Below are positions 1 through 12,289 of a stretch of DNA of 64,000 nt, piece after piece. The stretch is from Straminergon stramineum (taxonomy: Eukaryota > Streptophyta > Bryopsida > Hypnales > Calliergonaceae): the NCBI GenBank assembly GCA_963920665.1, contig OY987264.1, positions 30,980,906-31,044,905 of the forward strand, given 5' to 3'. Numbering within the stretch: position 1 is the first letter of the stretch; each line of letters starts with the position of its first letter. Under the pieces are notes generated by a model that saw nothing but the letters and a program-made list of their open reading frames with translations, searched no databases and had not been told where the DNA came from. Position numbers and translations under genes: made by a program.

Positions 1-569
1 CTCAATATTCAAAAATCCTCAAGCAACACTCGCCATCCCATATGTAAAAGTATCATCCACATAGCACCACCAGAAATCTGCTCAACCACGACGTACAGAA
101 TCTACAATTTTCATTACCTTGATCGTAGCAAGAAGCCTGTCACCAGGTACGACACTACTTACACGATGCTAGCGCTCAAGGTAGCATTGCAGGTCATACC
201 TGCGGACCCCGGGCTGTAGTGATTCAATCTTCGACCTGAACGCTTCAAAATTAGAAGAAACGTTGTCTACCCTAAATGTGCCTACTCGCTGCTATAATAT
301 TACTAAGCTATTTGAATATCAAATCCTAGTGAGATAGCAGAGCAGGTTTGATAAGGAAGTTCTAGTAGGTGAATTAAAAAAACGGTGACTGGCAATGAGA
401 ATATGGATTAGACTGAAGGAAATTACAAAAACTAGAGTCCAGGTGAATATCAGTGATCACCTCGTCCTGTTGAAAGTCAAACAATAGGTGAGCTTCAGAC
501 TTGCATGAAATGTGGTTCGATCACCAAGGTTACGCACCTGCAGAACACCACGACTTCTGGCCTACCTCA
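1..569. other. 3' flank of CUL3, no gene seen
   Basis: This stretch lies past the CUL3 stop codon and probably includes its 3' untranslated region. I see no coding exon or RNA gene in it on either strand. Its base composition is more balanced than the AT-rich DNA from about 3.9 kb onward, so an exon of a neighbouring gene outside the window cannot be excluded. Confidence 0.4.
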
Positions 570-3421
570 TCAGGCAAGATACCTATACAGTTTTCTGTCC
601 GCGCGATCCCTTTCCAAAAATTCCCTTTCAATCAGTGACTCAATTCGCTTCTTGATCACTGCAGGATTGGGCATGAAACGAGCTTGGAGCTGCTTTGTCA
701 CTTCGCTGATAATGTTATTGTGGTCAAGAAGACGTCTTGACTTCATGATTCTCACGATGGCCGCTTCTATTTGAGGCTTCCTATCTTCCTCCACCTTTTG
801 TCGAGTCTCTTGCTTCTCAGGTTCACTCTCCTTCTGAGCCACGACAGTGCTGATCTTCACTTTGTAGAATTTGCTGGAAAACTTGTCATTAAATACAAAC
901 ATATCTTCCTCACTTATGTCCTTGCTCATCGGGTCCTTTCTCAACACATTCTTCCCCTTCACACACGCCAATGATTGCAGATTTCTTTTCAGGTCCGGGG
1001 CTGGTATGTCCGTTGCTTGCTCAATCTCTCGATACGTCAGATGGTCTGCTTGGTTGAAAAGACACAGAATGCACATTTGATACGTGGACACATTCAACTC
1101 ATGCTTGTTACCATCCCCAAAAGTGGCCTTCAAATCGGCAGTGCCCATATTCGTTTGCCATGTTAAGCGCCGACCTGTGTGAGTTGACAGATAGTACATC
1201 TTGAACTTGTCGCACATAGCAAGAATCTCAGTTGGCATAGTACACCTGGCACCGGACTGAGTAGGCCATGACCCCGTGGTTAGCACTTGCACAGTGAGCG
1301 TTGGCCCTTCATTCCCTTCCGCACCAGCCCAAGTTGCGTTAAATCCTTGCATGGTGTCCCGAGATGTCTTCATATCCGTAAACATGCCTTCAAGTTTCGA
1401 TGTGAACTGGTACCCACACTCCGTCTTCAGCTTCACGATAAGACTACGCTCTGCATCATCTGATACAGTCCTGCCAGACAGCAGCCTCTTCGCCAAGTGC
1501 TGCTTGTAGTACTTTTCGAAGACATCCTTCTCCTGAAGGTACCGGAACAACATCATAACCTTGTCCAATACCAACTCGACATCCTCTTCGCTCACACCTT
1601 TCAGGCCTTTCCTCAATTTATCGTCTACGAACAAGGAAATGAACTCAGGAGATCGAATATTCAAATTAATGAAGTATTCAAACGATGAATTGAGGGCGTT
1701 CTGAAACATCTTGTCGTTATTGAAAGATTGCTGAATAATCCTGTCATACTTGTCTTTCTCATCCAGTAGCCGTTGCACGAACTCCACTGGGTCCTTCAAC
1801 CTTTCTGGATCAGTAACAAGCTGTCTTCCTGTCTCACGAAGATGAGCAGTCATGAGCTCCCTCATTGTCTCCAAACCTGTAGAAATACGGCGGAACAAAT
1901 TGTACATTCTTCCAAGATCATCATACTTATCGTCGATCAACATCGAGATCAGACCAGAATTTTCCATCTCAACCAGCAGTTTCAAGCGGTTCCCGATAAC
2001 CTCTCTCTCCACAACTTGCGTGATCTTTGGCTCACTTTTGGAATCTAAATAATGCGCCACTCTGTCGATTTCCTCATTCAGCCGTTTCTCTGCTTTTCGA
2101 AGATAGTCCGGGCAGTCGCTAGTCTCAATGAGCTGCTGAGATTCCAGTCTGTAGAAATCAGATGCTGCATCCAAAAACGGCCTTTCGAAATCCTCTTGGT
2201 ACACGGTAAGCCCCAACTCCACCAGCATCTTCGTAATGTTCCGCATGAGACCCCGATTGATTACTTCCCCCGTCCGCTCTCTGTGCACGAGGTCTAACAG
2301 CGTATTCAACAGTCGATCCCGGATCTTTGGTGACCTTACAATGTTATCTCGCCACAAGTTCAGACCTAGCTCATGCACAGGGGTCTTGTTAAAATTGTTC
2401 ACGAAAGTCCTATCCATATACATCAAGATGTCGCGGATCATCTGTAGCGACTTGTTATGCTCACGCCATTTCACATCCAACTCTTCCAGGAACAAGCCTC
2501 CCTGTGCTGCCTCAACTATTCTGGCTATCTCCCGCAAATGCTGCGTCATGGTGTTGACGACTCCTGAGTAAAGCTTCTCCCCATACTTGTGAAGCACCAT
2601 GTTGTACGCGTTCCTGAACATGTGAGCACTCGTAAGCTTGATTGCGGTTCATCAAGCAAGTGGTCAAAATTTGAAATTAAAATCAAAGTTCAAGGTGATC
2701 AACCTCTGGCGGACCTTTTTCATCAATTATGGATTCAAACCGCAGCGGAACGGCCTACACGGTCTCGTCACAAATTCTACACGCTGTACGCCGAGGAATT
2801 TGTGATTTACGAGGGTCCGCTGCCGTAGATACTACCCTCAAACACAAGTACTCAGCAACCAACGCCACGAAATAGCTGAAACACGATTCTAGCGTACCCC
2901 CCAAACTAGGTACCCTAAACCAATAGCCATCAGTACCATCGTAATCCAGACACGTTACCAAATCCCCCCTAAGAGAAACGTTGTCCCGTGTTTTCCATTC
3001 GTATTTCGGCGTGACAGCACCGAAAACGAATTCAACGACATAACCAATTCACTAATAAAAAGGTACATCATCCAAACCAAACCAACACACAATCAAAGAT
3101 TCATACAATCGCGATGCAACAGAATGTTTCCCCTCGAGCCCCATAACCCTAATTACTCTCCACCCCCCTCCCTCACCAATCAGTCAAGACTCACGATCGC
3201 AACCCGTCCCACCCGAGACCTCTCTCTCTCTCTCTCTCTTACCTGTACAGCTCCTCAAAGCTGAGGCCACTAGCATTGTGGTTGTAGATCTCATGAATCG
3301 CATCCTCCAGAATCTTCCACGTCTTTTCGGCGTATTTGGGGTCCATCTCCACCTTGTGTTTAAAGGGCTCTATCTTAAAATTCTTCTTCTTCGCCTGATT
3401 CATCGTGGCAGACGACTCCAA
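570..3421 (-). CDS. CUL3: Cullin-3 (CUL3), scaffold of BTB-type E3 ubiquitin ligases
   Basis: Two exons on the minus strand: 3421-3243 and 2613-570. The intron (3242-2614) splits the Arg codon in ELYR/NAY, with donor GTAAG and acceptor TTCAG. The product is 740 residues, a normal cullin length. It starts at the upstream ATG (MESSATMNQ...) or six codons later at 3403, where known plant CUL3 proteins start. The N-terminal helices bind BTB substrate adaptors. The middle holds the near-invariant cullin stretch with FEKYYKQHLAKRLL and DDAERSLIVKLK. The C-terminus ends in the winged-helix RKLYRYLA. The NEDD8 acceptor is the Lys of IVRIMK, about residue 684. In known plants CUL3 binds RBX1 through its C-terminal part and forms CUL3-BTB ligases acting in hormone, light and defence signalling. 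The single phase-2 intron near the N-terminus matches my memory of seed-plant CUL3 genes. No damage is seen. Identity is clear; only the start codon is uncertain. Confidence 0.96.
3220..3239 (-). repeat. (GA)n microsatellite directly after the CUL3 splice donor
   Basis: A TC run on the plus strand reads as GA repeats on the coding strand. It begins within two bases of the CUL3 exon 1 donor GTAAG, so the 5' end of the intron is a simple repeat. Confidence 0.85.
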
Positions 3422-3700
3422 TTCAGAGAGAGAAAGAGGGAGAGATCAATCTCTCAATCAATAGATAAAAAAAACGCGATTTCAACCCCAGGGGGAGCAG
3501 AGGAGGAGAGTGATGCAGAGACTCTAGGCCACAGTCTCCGGCGTCTTATAAAGCGGAGAGAGCACCGTGGCGAGAGGGGGGTCGGCGATGGCGTGAGGAA
3601 GCTGGAGGGCGATGCAACCACGGACATAGCCCTCGGGGAAATGGGAAGAGAAATGGCAAAGCGAGAGGGGAGATGAGTGACGATGCTAGGCTAGGGTTTT
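3422..3700 (-). promoter_or_regulatory. CUL3 5' leader and proximal promoter with a telo-box
   Basis: GC-richer sequence lies directly upstream of the CUL3 start. At 3691-3699 the minus strand reads AAACCCTAG, a telo-box-like motif. In plants such motifs are common near transcription starts of housekeeping genes. The transcription start itself was not located, so the boundary between leader and promoter is a guess. Confidence 0.4.
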
Positions 3701-3909
3701 GTGTGAAAGCGTGATCCCGCCTGCTGCGCTGAAAACCGGGGTGGCCGGTAGGCCGGTGACGGACGACCGGGTCCGCCCGTCGCCTCCCGAATTGGGGGCT
3801 TTGGGCGATATTTCGATCAACAAGGCACTCAATACAAAGTTAATATCTGTGAAGGAATGTTTGGCGATATATTTTCCATTCTTAGGGTTGACCAGGAAAA
3901 AAAATTCCA

Positions 3910-5570
3910 CTAATTTTGGGCAGTGCAGAATTTCTTTTAATGATGTAGTTGTTTACATCTATATATAAATAGATGAAATGTGCAAAATATGGATGAAATT
4001 TGAATTATTAATCCAAAGAGAGTGAATATCTATAAAAAAAGAGTGATATTGTTCATAGAATATGTAGCAAACAAATAATTTCATCCATGGGAAATGAAAG
4101 AATATATTGCCTAATGTTTCTTCAAAAAATATTGCATTGCTTTTGAGTGGAAGTATGGCTCAAAAAAATAACGTTGGGATAAACTTCCATGTGCCAAAAT
4201 CAACCAAACTTTGCATAAGAGACAACAAGTTTTTTGGAAATCCACGTGGAAGTGTGCAATATATGCAAAAGGAGGAGTCCAAATAGTTTGTCGACATGAT
4301 TATAGAGAGAAGTACATAAAAAAGAGGAGAACAAATTTTTGACTTATGAAAAACTAATTTTAATATTAGACTTAAACTTTTGCCTTGCTTTCAGTTTGAC
4401 AACAAGACAAAATTAGTACTCCTAAAATAAAGTTTCTCCCTACTCATTTAGAAGTATAAACATTATGGAAGTCAAGCAAAGCAATTTCAATTCAGGAAAA
4501 ATTGAAATTTAGAAGTCCACCCTCAAAGGATGAAATAGCTATATTGTTAAAAACTCTTATGATGATATAGTTTAGTTTTGGATGATTTCTTTTAGATACA
4601 TATTTTTTTGTTTTATCCATGTATGTAGATGTAAACAACTTCATCATTGTAGCAAAGATTGATGCCCAAAATAAAATTGGAAGAATTGTGGACTAGGTAG
4701 AAGAAATCCTACACGTTTAACGTAAAACTATTGCTTTTGTAAAGTAGGTTTGGAAAAAATCGTTTTTAAAAATAGATGCCAAAAATTTGGGGAAGTTGTT
4801 TTATTAATATTTTATAGTAAATAAGAGTCTTGTAAAATATTATCATTCCAAGATTTTACTAAAACTTATTTTTTGGAAAAAAAAAATATTCAACAAGGAT
4901 ATGTCAATCACTTAGTTTGTGTCTAAAAACAATCATTAAAATAACTTGCACGTAATCTCAAACAAATAAGCATTTAAATTTGGTTATAATATGAGTTGTC
5001 TATAAAAATGTTTATTTTGTTATAAATAGAAGGAAATTCCATATTTTTTTGCCATGCATTTTTTGGACAATATAGAAATAGGCTATGAATTTCCAAAATG
5101 CAAAAAGTAGGAATTTTCAAAATCACCCTTAAATTTTTTTTATTCATAAGCTAAAATTTTAGGCAAGAATCTAAATGGAACAATTTTTTAGACATATCAC
5201 AATTAGATGTAGTTATCTTAACATTAAGGCCCATGATCAATTTGGAGTTGGTCTAATTTTCAATCCATTGGGCCATCCCTAATAGAGAAAAAATAATTAA
5301 ATTGAACCAAGGATTATAGAGACAGAATTTTTCCACTTGGGCACAATTCTTGGCAACAAAACTCACCATATAAGAGTGATGTAAGTAGCCATGTCATTAG
5401 AAGGTAAATTGGACTAGCTCTCAATTAATTCAAAGCCTTTGAGTTGGATTGATGGTTCAATTCAAGGATCTAAACAATCCTATCTACTAATTTTAATGGT
5501 TTTAAAATTATTATAAAGTAGACATGGATAACTCCTTGGTGCTTGAATTGAAGTCAATGAAATTGATTTT
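3910..5570. other. AT-rich intergenic DNA, no gene seen
   Basis: The composition changes abruptly to strongly AT-rich after about 3.9 kb. Reading frames are short and look like nothing known. I see no transposase or retrotransposon motifs here. Confidence 0.6.
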
Positions 5571-6502
5571 TTAACCCCTAAAGGACCATTGTCCCTTCAG
5601 GGGACAAATGAGATTTCGGGCAGGTACCTACAGTCTCAATTTCTATCTTGATTTTTTGAAACTTTTTGTGAAGATAGAAAAATTGATTAGCTTCTTGGGA
5701 ATATAATTTTTTTTCAATTGGTGCCCAGGAACAAAAGTTATGCCCAAATAAGCTCAAAATAGGGAAGAGGGGCAGCATAAAAAAGTTTCAAAAATTTGAA
5801 TTTTTTTATTTTTTATTTTTTTTCCCTTATAGTTTGTACTTTTGTCTACATGGAAAGCTTTGGTTAATTCCATTTGGATTTGTTATGAGAAAGTTATAGA
5901 CAATCTTGTTTTTTAGGCACTTAAAGCATCTTCCTGAAAAAATAACTTGTAGGATTCATTTCTGAATGTAATTTTTATAATTTAAAAAAAATAAAATTTC
6001 CATATCGTTTCATTTGCCTTCTAGAACAATCTCACCATTGAGATTAGTGCATTTTAATTCCATCTTAGAGATATTAATAATTTAGATTTTCCTTCTATCT
6101 TGTACCTACTTCTACTTAACAATTTTTTAAAGAATCAAAATAAATTTTTTTTGTATTTTATTTTATTTCCTAGACTCTCAACACAATTCTCCACCATAAA
6201 GATTTAAAGCTCAAAACTCTGTAGTGCAAAAAATTAAAGTTAAGAAGGTTCAAAGTCAAATAACCTAGTCCCGCAATATGTGGAAAAACTTGTTTTCTTC
6301 ACTTTAAACGTAAATATCTTGCAATCTATACGGTCAAAATTTCTGAAATTTTTTCCACACATTTTCATACTAGTTAGATGAAAGATCCTACGGTTAGATG
6401 TGCAAAAAATACAATTTTCAAATTTTTTAACTCTTTGCTCTAAAAATGGCAGTTTTGAGTGTTTTTTTTGCAGAAAAAAGGCCTTGGTCCTTTAGGGGTT
6501 AA
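5571..6502 (+). mobile_element. TTAA-flanked MITE, group A, copy 1
   Basis: It begins TTAACCCCTAAAGGACCA and ends with the exact inverted match TGGTCCTTTAGGGGTTAA, giving 14-base terminal inverted repeats inside TTAA borders. It is about 930 bases, AT-rich and non-coding, so non-autonomous. Internal blocks recur in the copies at 7474, 33864 (inverted), 42034 and 62011, for example GGTGCCCAG near AAAAGTTATG, and TTTTTTCCACACATT near the 3' end. TTAA borders with CCC-starting termini fit piggyBac-type elements; no transposase is present. An intact TTAA at 6074-6077 serves as the empty-site counterpart of a nested insertion at 40964. Confidence 0.8.
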
Positions 6503-7473
6503 GATATAATAAATAATAGTGACTCTCTCCAAATATCTAAGTGATTGATTTATGCATAATATTCTTTCATCTTTTGAACATTCATAGATATTACTTTGTG
6601 TTCTTTGAAGCCTCTTCAAGGAATATTATTAGTTCGATGAAATTCACTTTTTTAAACATCCATCATCCAATAAGTCAAGGGTTGAGTATTAAATGATTAA
6701 TCTCAAGGCCTTTTCTGAGCTTCTTGGAGCATACTCTAAAAAAAGAAAATAGAAAAAGAAAATACAACATCTCATAGGGCGTTTTTTATGACTAAATCAT
6801 TAGAATTTGGAAGTTCTTCTAAGTCTTTCAATCTTTATTTATGTGTCAAATTTAACATTGTGATTTTGTTAAAAATATGAGGTTTAATAAAATAATATAT
6901 ATTACTATAGTCAATTTATCTTATTTCAATATAAATATCTTCAAGGTTTTTCAATGAATATGCAATATGAAGTTTTTACCAAATTTGTGTTTACGTAAGA
7001 GCCATCTCTATATCCTCACTCCTTTAAGAAATAGGAGTAGTTCAAATTTCTAAAATTGTAAACATGTTTTATAAAATGCAAGTTAGAAAAATAATTTAAT
7101 GTTGATTCGCATAAAGTATTTGTAAAGTCATGAATATCTTGTAAAATATTTGTAAAGTTATACATACGATTAGATCAATTAGTTCACAAACGGGTTCACA
7201 AACCAATATTTTTCAATTAAATTTGAAGCCTAAAATTGAAAATTCCTTCTAAAATTGATTGTAGATTGAATATCTGTAATTTTCTCAAGAGTTTTTTTTC
7301 CTTAAAGTTCAAAATGTTAAGTTCTCATCATAGTGATTTTTACATTATTTTTTATTCAAGTCATTTTTGACATGTCATTTTTATAGTTATATTTTAAGGC
7401 TAGACCTATGAGTTTCTTGTGAATTATAGAATATTTCCAAAGCAAAGTCTTTAGAATCTGTACCATATAAATG
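6503..7473. repeat. Dispersed repeat that hosts the 7474 element
   Basis: There is no gene here. From about 7170 to 7473 this sequence is a diverged copy of 43045-43317. The alignment continues on the far side of the 7474-8404 element into about 8520 and 43440, so the element was inserted into an older repeat. The part before about 7170 holds nothing I can identify. Confidence 0.55.
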
Positions 7474-8404
7474 TTAACCCCTAGAGGACTAGCCTTGTAT
7501 TTTTGGCAATATAACTTCTTTAGGCAAGTACATTGAGTGGAGATTTGACTTATTTAGGCTGAAATTTTTTAACAAGGTGTGGACAAGAAATGTCTACCAT
7601 GAGTGCTAAATTTCATTTCATTTGAGTATACAAGTGAAAAGTTATGATGCAAAATGTTGTTTGTTTCTCTACTCAGGCATTGTGGGCAGATAAAAAAAAT
7701 CACTTTTTTCAAAAACAAAAATTTGAAATTGGTTTTAAAAAATTACATATACTTGGAAAGCTTTGAATCATTCCATTTTGATCAATGAGTCAAAAGTTAT
7801 GAGGATTTTTTGTTTGCGGGTAGTTATAGATTCTCTACTCTAAAATAAACTTTTAAGTCCTTTATCTTACTCAATTTTCAATATTTTTGGAAAAGAATAA
7901 AATCATAGGATGTATATTGCTTATTACAACATTTAAACCATTTGGATTGGCATTTTTCAATTCCATTATTAAATTCTTAACAATTTAATATTTTAAATTA
8001 TTTTCTACTTCTTCCTACTTACCGTTCTTTTCCTATATGCTGTACAATTCCAAATGACTCAAAATCTTTCAAGCCTATAGCCAACTTGCCTTGAAGAATG
8101 AATCCAAAGATACACAACCATTTTGGACATTTTTTCATACGAATGTGACCTTTTGAAGTGTTGCTGCCCGGTTTTTTGCAAGGCCCAAAAAATGATTTTT
8201 GTCAATTCAAATGCTAATACCTTGCAATCTACATGGTGGGAATTTCTGAAATTTATTCCACATCTATTTAAAACAATTTACTATAGGATCCTGTGGTTAC
8301 ATGTGTCCGAAAATGATTTTTTTCTTAAATTTGGTATTTGTGCTAGAAATGGCAATTTTGGAGCATTTTTAGTGAAAACATAGTCAAGAAACTTTAGGGG
8401 TTAA
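7474..8404 (+). mobile_element. TTAA-flanked MITE, group A, copy 2
   Basis: It starts TTAACCCCTAGAGGAC (one change in the terminal repeat) and ends CTTTAGGGGTTAA. Length is 931 bases, with the same internal order as the 42034 copy. Left flank ...ACCATATAAATG and right flank AGAACTAA join around a single TTAA in the related sequence at 43318-43321. This shows directly that TTAA is the duplicated target site. Confidence 0.85.
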
Positions 8405-11181
8405 AGAACTAACATAAGAGTCTTCAAAAAATCAATGGATAAAAAAATACACTTTTGTGTGATTGGAATGTGTTTGTGTTCATCCATTGTTCAAAATTTT
8501 AACACCTAATCCTTAAGGGGTTAAGGAGTAAACAATATAAGTTTATTTTTTCATTAGATCCCTTGAAAAAATTTGACTAATAGAAAAGTCAAAAATATAT
8601 TTTTTCACTTGAGTGATTATAGGTAACAACCTCTATTCTAATATTCTTCTAAACAAGTTGTCCATTGAATTGCATCAAAATAAAACAAATATCAAGTCTA
8701 TTTTGGCATAGCCACACAACCATGAGGTGAAAACCCTAACATTCTCTCTATTCACAAAAATATTGTGAATAACAATCATTAATATAAATGACCTCTTTCT
8801 AGCCTTGGGTTCCTTTTTATATGTACACTCGACTACCTTCTATTTTTACATTAGTGCAAATTAAAGTACATTAACTAAAAATACATTTATCTCTCACTTT
8901 GATTTCAGAAACTTCTGAAGTAATTTAGCAATCATTCTCTTAAAATCTTATCTACCAATATGGTCCATGTTACACTATTATGCTTCTAAAAAAGTATTTG
9001 AAATTATTTAAACTAGCTTCAAATTTTTGTCAAAGCTTAAATATGGTGCCTTGAGCATGTACATGTTAGCCTTATCAAACACTAGAGAAGGCTCAAAGAA
9101 TCTAATGAATGACTCTCATGGTTCCTCGAGGGTGCAGTTAGTAGTAGAAGTAGCCATATAGGTATGAACAAATGTAAAGTGCCAAAAAAACATTGGGGCA
9201 AAAAATTTATAATTTGATTGATTATTCTATAGTGTATGTAAAATGTCATTAGGTGTATTGTAAATACTATATGGTGTGGAATAATAGGATGCATTAGGAA
9301 AAAATGAGACTTAGGAAACCCTCTTTTATTTGTTTAGTGGGACAAAAGTCTCAATTATAGGTTTAGGGTTGGCATTTTACTCAACATTTACACGACATTG
9401 TCCTTTTATTCTAGATTCTTTAAGCTTAAATGATTTAACTTGCATAGCAGTGTTAGTTTGAGAATAAAATGAGGGTCATAAGTCTATCACATGCAGTTTG
9501 TGTTGTATTTAGCTTAGACTTTTATTATGCATAGATGAATATGTACTATATTTATCAATAGCTACGAACTGGTAAACTACCTTATTAAGCATTTTAATTG
9601 ACATCCAATTAATTTCTAATGAAGCTTAGGTTTATAACAAAATCACATATTAATTAATAAGGATTCTTGATCTAGCCATTATATGTTTGGAGGGCTATAT
9701 GAGTTATTTGCTTTGGTTTGTGTGTAAGTAACCAAATTCTCACATCAAGCTAGCCCCATGATAGTATGCTAAACTTTCCTAAGTGCTCAAACCACATACA
9801 TTGTTTGTACTTGCTACTTTATATGTTGATTTCCTCACACAAGACTCTATATCTCACAAAGAGCTAAGAGTGCTTTTAGGTTGCATGATCACAAAGCTTT
9901 GAAACTTAACAACTACTTGAATCTTCCCACCTCGGCAAAAATAGGGCTTGCATTTCTAGCCTTTGCTTGTTGTTTCGACAAGCATTATTGTTTACAAGAA
10001 AATAAGCTTGGAATAGAGCATTTTTGTCAAAGATGGCTTCCATTCACCTAGTCTACCTGAAACTATTAGGTTTCGCTTGTATTTTTATTCTTTTTGGTAT
10101 ATGGCTTGGACTTTAAAAAATATTTTCCAATAACTTTTTCTTAAAAGACAAATGCAATTGGTATCTAACCCAAGTTGTTTCATATAAGTAATTTTTAGAG
10201 CTTTGTGGAATTAGATATGAATTTCTAGATGGCGGAGTGCAAAGGGGTTAAGAAGCCCATGAATTGTGAACCCTAAACCCTACACCAAATTCTATAATTG
10301 TGAGTAGTGCAAAAAAATTGAACTAATATAGTATATGATATATTTGCAGCAATTGGAAATTACAATTAATGTATGACCCTTCTTTAATGAATCACATTAG
10401 AAAATTATTTAATGATGGGGTGTAAAGTAAACAATAGACAAATAATAATTATATCCCCCCTTTAAATACCTAGTATTAGCACTTATATCCTTATTTTTTG
10501 AAGGACACCCCACTCCAAGCATGGTTCTTGTAGAAATTTGAAATACAACTATTTGTATTGTTAAAAGATTTTTTTTGATGATCACAATGAAAGACCCATT
10601 GTTTTATGGTTACTCTCCAAATTCTTTTATAATTTTTGTGTATACTTCCCCTATTTCTAAAAAAGCCCCATGTTTCCTTTGTAAAATACAAAAGAAATAT
10701 ATGGCTTTTCAAAGTAGAGGGAGTATCTTTGAAGAAATACATTCTTGACTTCACTTTATCAAATAGGTCATAGAACAAGATTGGATTTTTAGAGATGAAA
10801 TCATTAATTGGGATGAATGTATAAGTTATTTGGGCAAAACATCACCTTCAAGCATTCCATTCATCAACCAAAACATGGACTTTAGAGTGCTTAGGGATAA
10901 GTTGATATCAAAAAATAAAGACAAAATTATCAATTTTAGAGGTTATTTTTTATTGTAGATAGGTGGATATCACAAATGAATGAATGAATTATATATATTT
11001 TATAGAGTGTTTGTAAGTTATATGGATATTCAAAGTTAGGACTTTAGTAAACCTTACAATGTTAATATATAGATGCATCTCTATTGCTTTCACAAAGGCT
11101 CAAAACCATTTATTATATGCTCTATTACATTACACCAATGCTCCACAATCTGTAAAGTTGGAGGCATTTTGGAATTATGGT
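8405..11181. other. AT-rich intergenic DNA with dispersed repeat fragments
   Basis: No gene is recognised. 8405-8520 continues the host repeat shared with 43322-43440. About 10128-10235 resembles 39320-39400 and, more weakly, 30980-31060 (shared wording includes GAGCTTTGTGGAATTAG). Everything else is unassigned AT-rich sequence. Confidence 0.5.
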
Positions 11182-11758
11182 TTAACCCCTAAGTGCTCCG
11201 ACGTCCATTTTTTAGACAATGACCAGATAGGAACTATAGTTTCATCCTCCTAACTACTTGGATGAAAGTTATTTTAATTTGTGGAGATATATTATCAAGT
11301 TGTTGTCCTATCTAAGGATTGGATTTGGTATTACTAGTATACATATTTTTCTAAAATTACAAATGTGCAAGGATGTCAAGTGGTCAAATTGCATTGACTT
11401 CAATTCAAAACTCTATTAGCCAAAATGAGGTCATAGATTTGAAGAACACAAAAATTTCAAAAAATCACCGTATCAAGAGAACCTCATTTCAAATCCATTC
11501 CAACAAATTGTACTCAAAAAATGATTATATTTTGCTTGTAATCAAATTTTAAAGGAAATTTGGAATTTCTCTTTCAAAATTTATAAAAAAATATTGGTGA
11601 TACCATTGGTGAATCTAACCATACAGATGGAATCTACAAATCGAAATCCACAACTTTTATTTGTATATCAATTCCAAAATCTGCTTTGAAATTGAACTTT
11701 ATAATTATTTTTCTCAAATCATCAATTCTGGAGATGAATCTAGACATTTAGGGATTAA
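11182..11758 (+). mobile_element. TTAA-flanked MITE, group B, copy 1
   Basis: It is 577 bases from TTAACCCCTAAGTGC to ATTTAGGGATTAA. One base of the 3' terminus has changed (GGGATTAA instead of GGGGTTAA). Just inside the 5' end is a small self-complementary block around CGTCCATTTTTTAGAC. The body is close to the copy at 61438, which has the same 577-base length, and to the longer 17642 copy. It is non-coding. Confidence 0.8.
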
Positions 11759-11964
11759 GATCATATTACTATCACTATGCACTCAAAAGTGCCTGTCACC
11801 CCAATTTCCCATTAGTTCCCCCCTTCCTCTCTCAAAAAATTTGTGAGCTGTTGATTTTTTTGAAAAACAAATGCTTACCCCCAAAATTGTCGTTGATTTC
11901 TCAAAAAATCACAAGACGTTGATCTTGTGAAATTTAATCTGAGCCATTCAAATATAAAACACAA

Positions 11965-12075
11965 ATACTGAATATGAATACATGTACTGAATACGGTGTA
12001 CTGAATACGGGTACTGAATATGGGTTATTGAATACAAATACAGGTATTCAATACGGATACTCAATACGGACACTT
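11965..12075 (+). repeat. Degenerate short tandem repeat (ACTGAATACGG-like)
   Basis: Roughly eight units based on ACTGAATACGG, ATTGAATAC and ATTCAATACGG follow one another with spacings of about 11 to 17 bases. It lies inside the possible fold-back element. It has no coding meaning that I can see. Confidence 0.65.
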
Positions 12076-12130
12076 GATATCAATTGTCCCATATTGTTTG
12101 TCAAGAGCTTTGATTTTGAAGATTACAAGA

Positions 12131-12166
12131 GGGGTGGGGTGGGTGGATGGGTGATGGGGGGGTGTG
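12131..12166 (+). other. G-rich tract with quadruplex potential
   Basis: Five runs of three or more G are separated by loops of 1 to 5 bases, so the plus strand fits a G-quadruplex pattern. Two further G-rich runs lie at 12200-12210 and 12243-12249. The setting is otherwise very AT-rich. Confidence 0.55.
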
Positions 12167-12289
12167 AGATAAAAAGATTTAAATCAAACTCTAAACGATA
12201 GGTGGGGGTGGTAAAATAAAAAATTTTAAATAAAAATTGGTGTGGGGGGGAGTGCATAGTGACACAAAAGTGTCACTATGCACCATGAA

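Larger units (their letters stand above)
11772..12283. mobile_element. Possible fold-back element with TCACTATGCACTC ends
   Basis: TCACTATGCACTC at 11772 is answered by its inverse GAGTGCATAGTGA at 12250-12262. Inside the ends, the left arm is C-rich (CACCCC, CCCCCC at 11790-11822) and the right arm G-rich (12190-12250), so the arms are partly complementary. A perfect 14-base hairpin follows at the right end: 12252-12265 pairs with 12270-12283 around an AAAA loop. It sits 13 bases after the group B element. Target duplication was not identified, so this is a tentative element. Confidence 0.35.

Noticed and set aside
8497..8525. TTAACACCTAATCCTTAAGG followed by GGTTAA might be a collapsed TTAA element.
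   Set aside because: The related sequence at 43418-43441 has the same block in altered form, so it belongs to the host repeat and is not a separate insertion.
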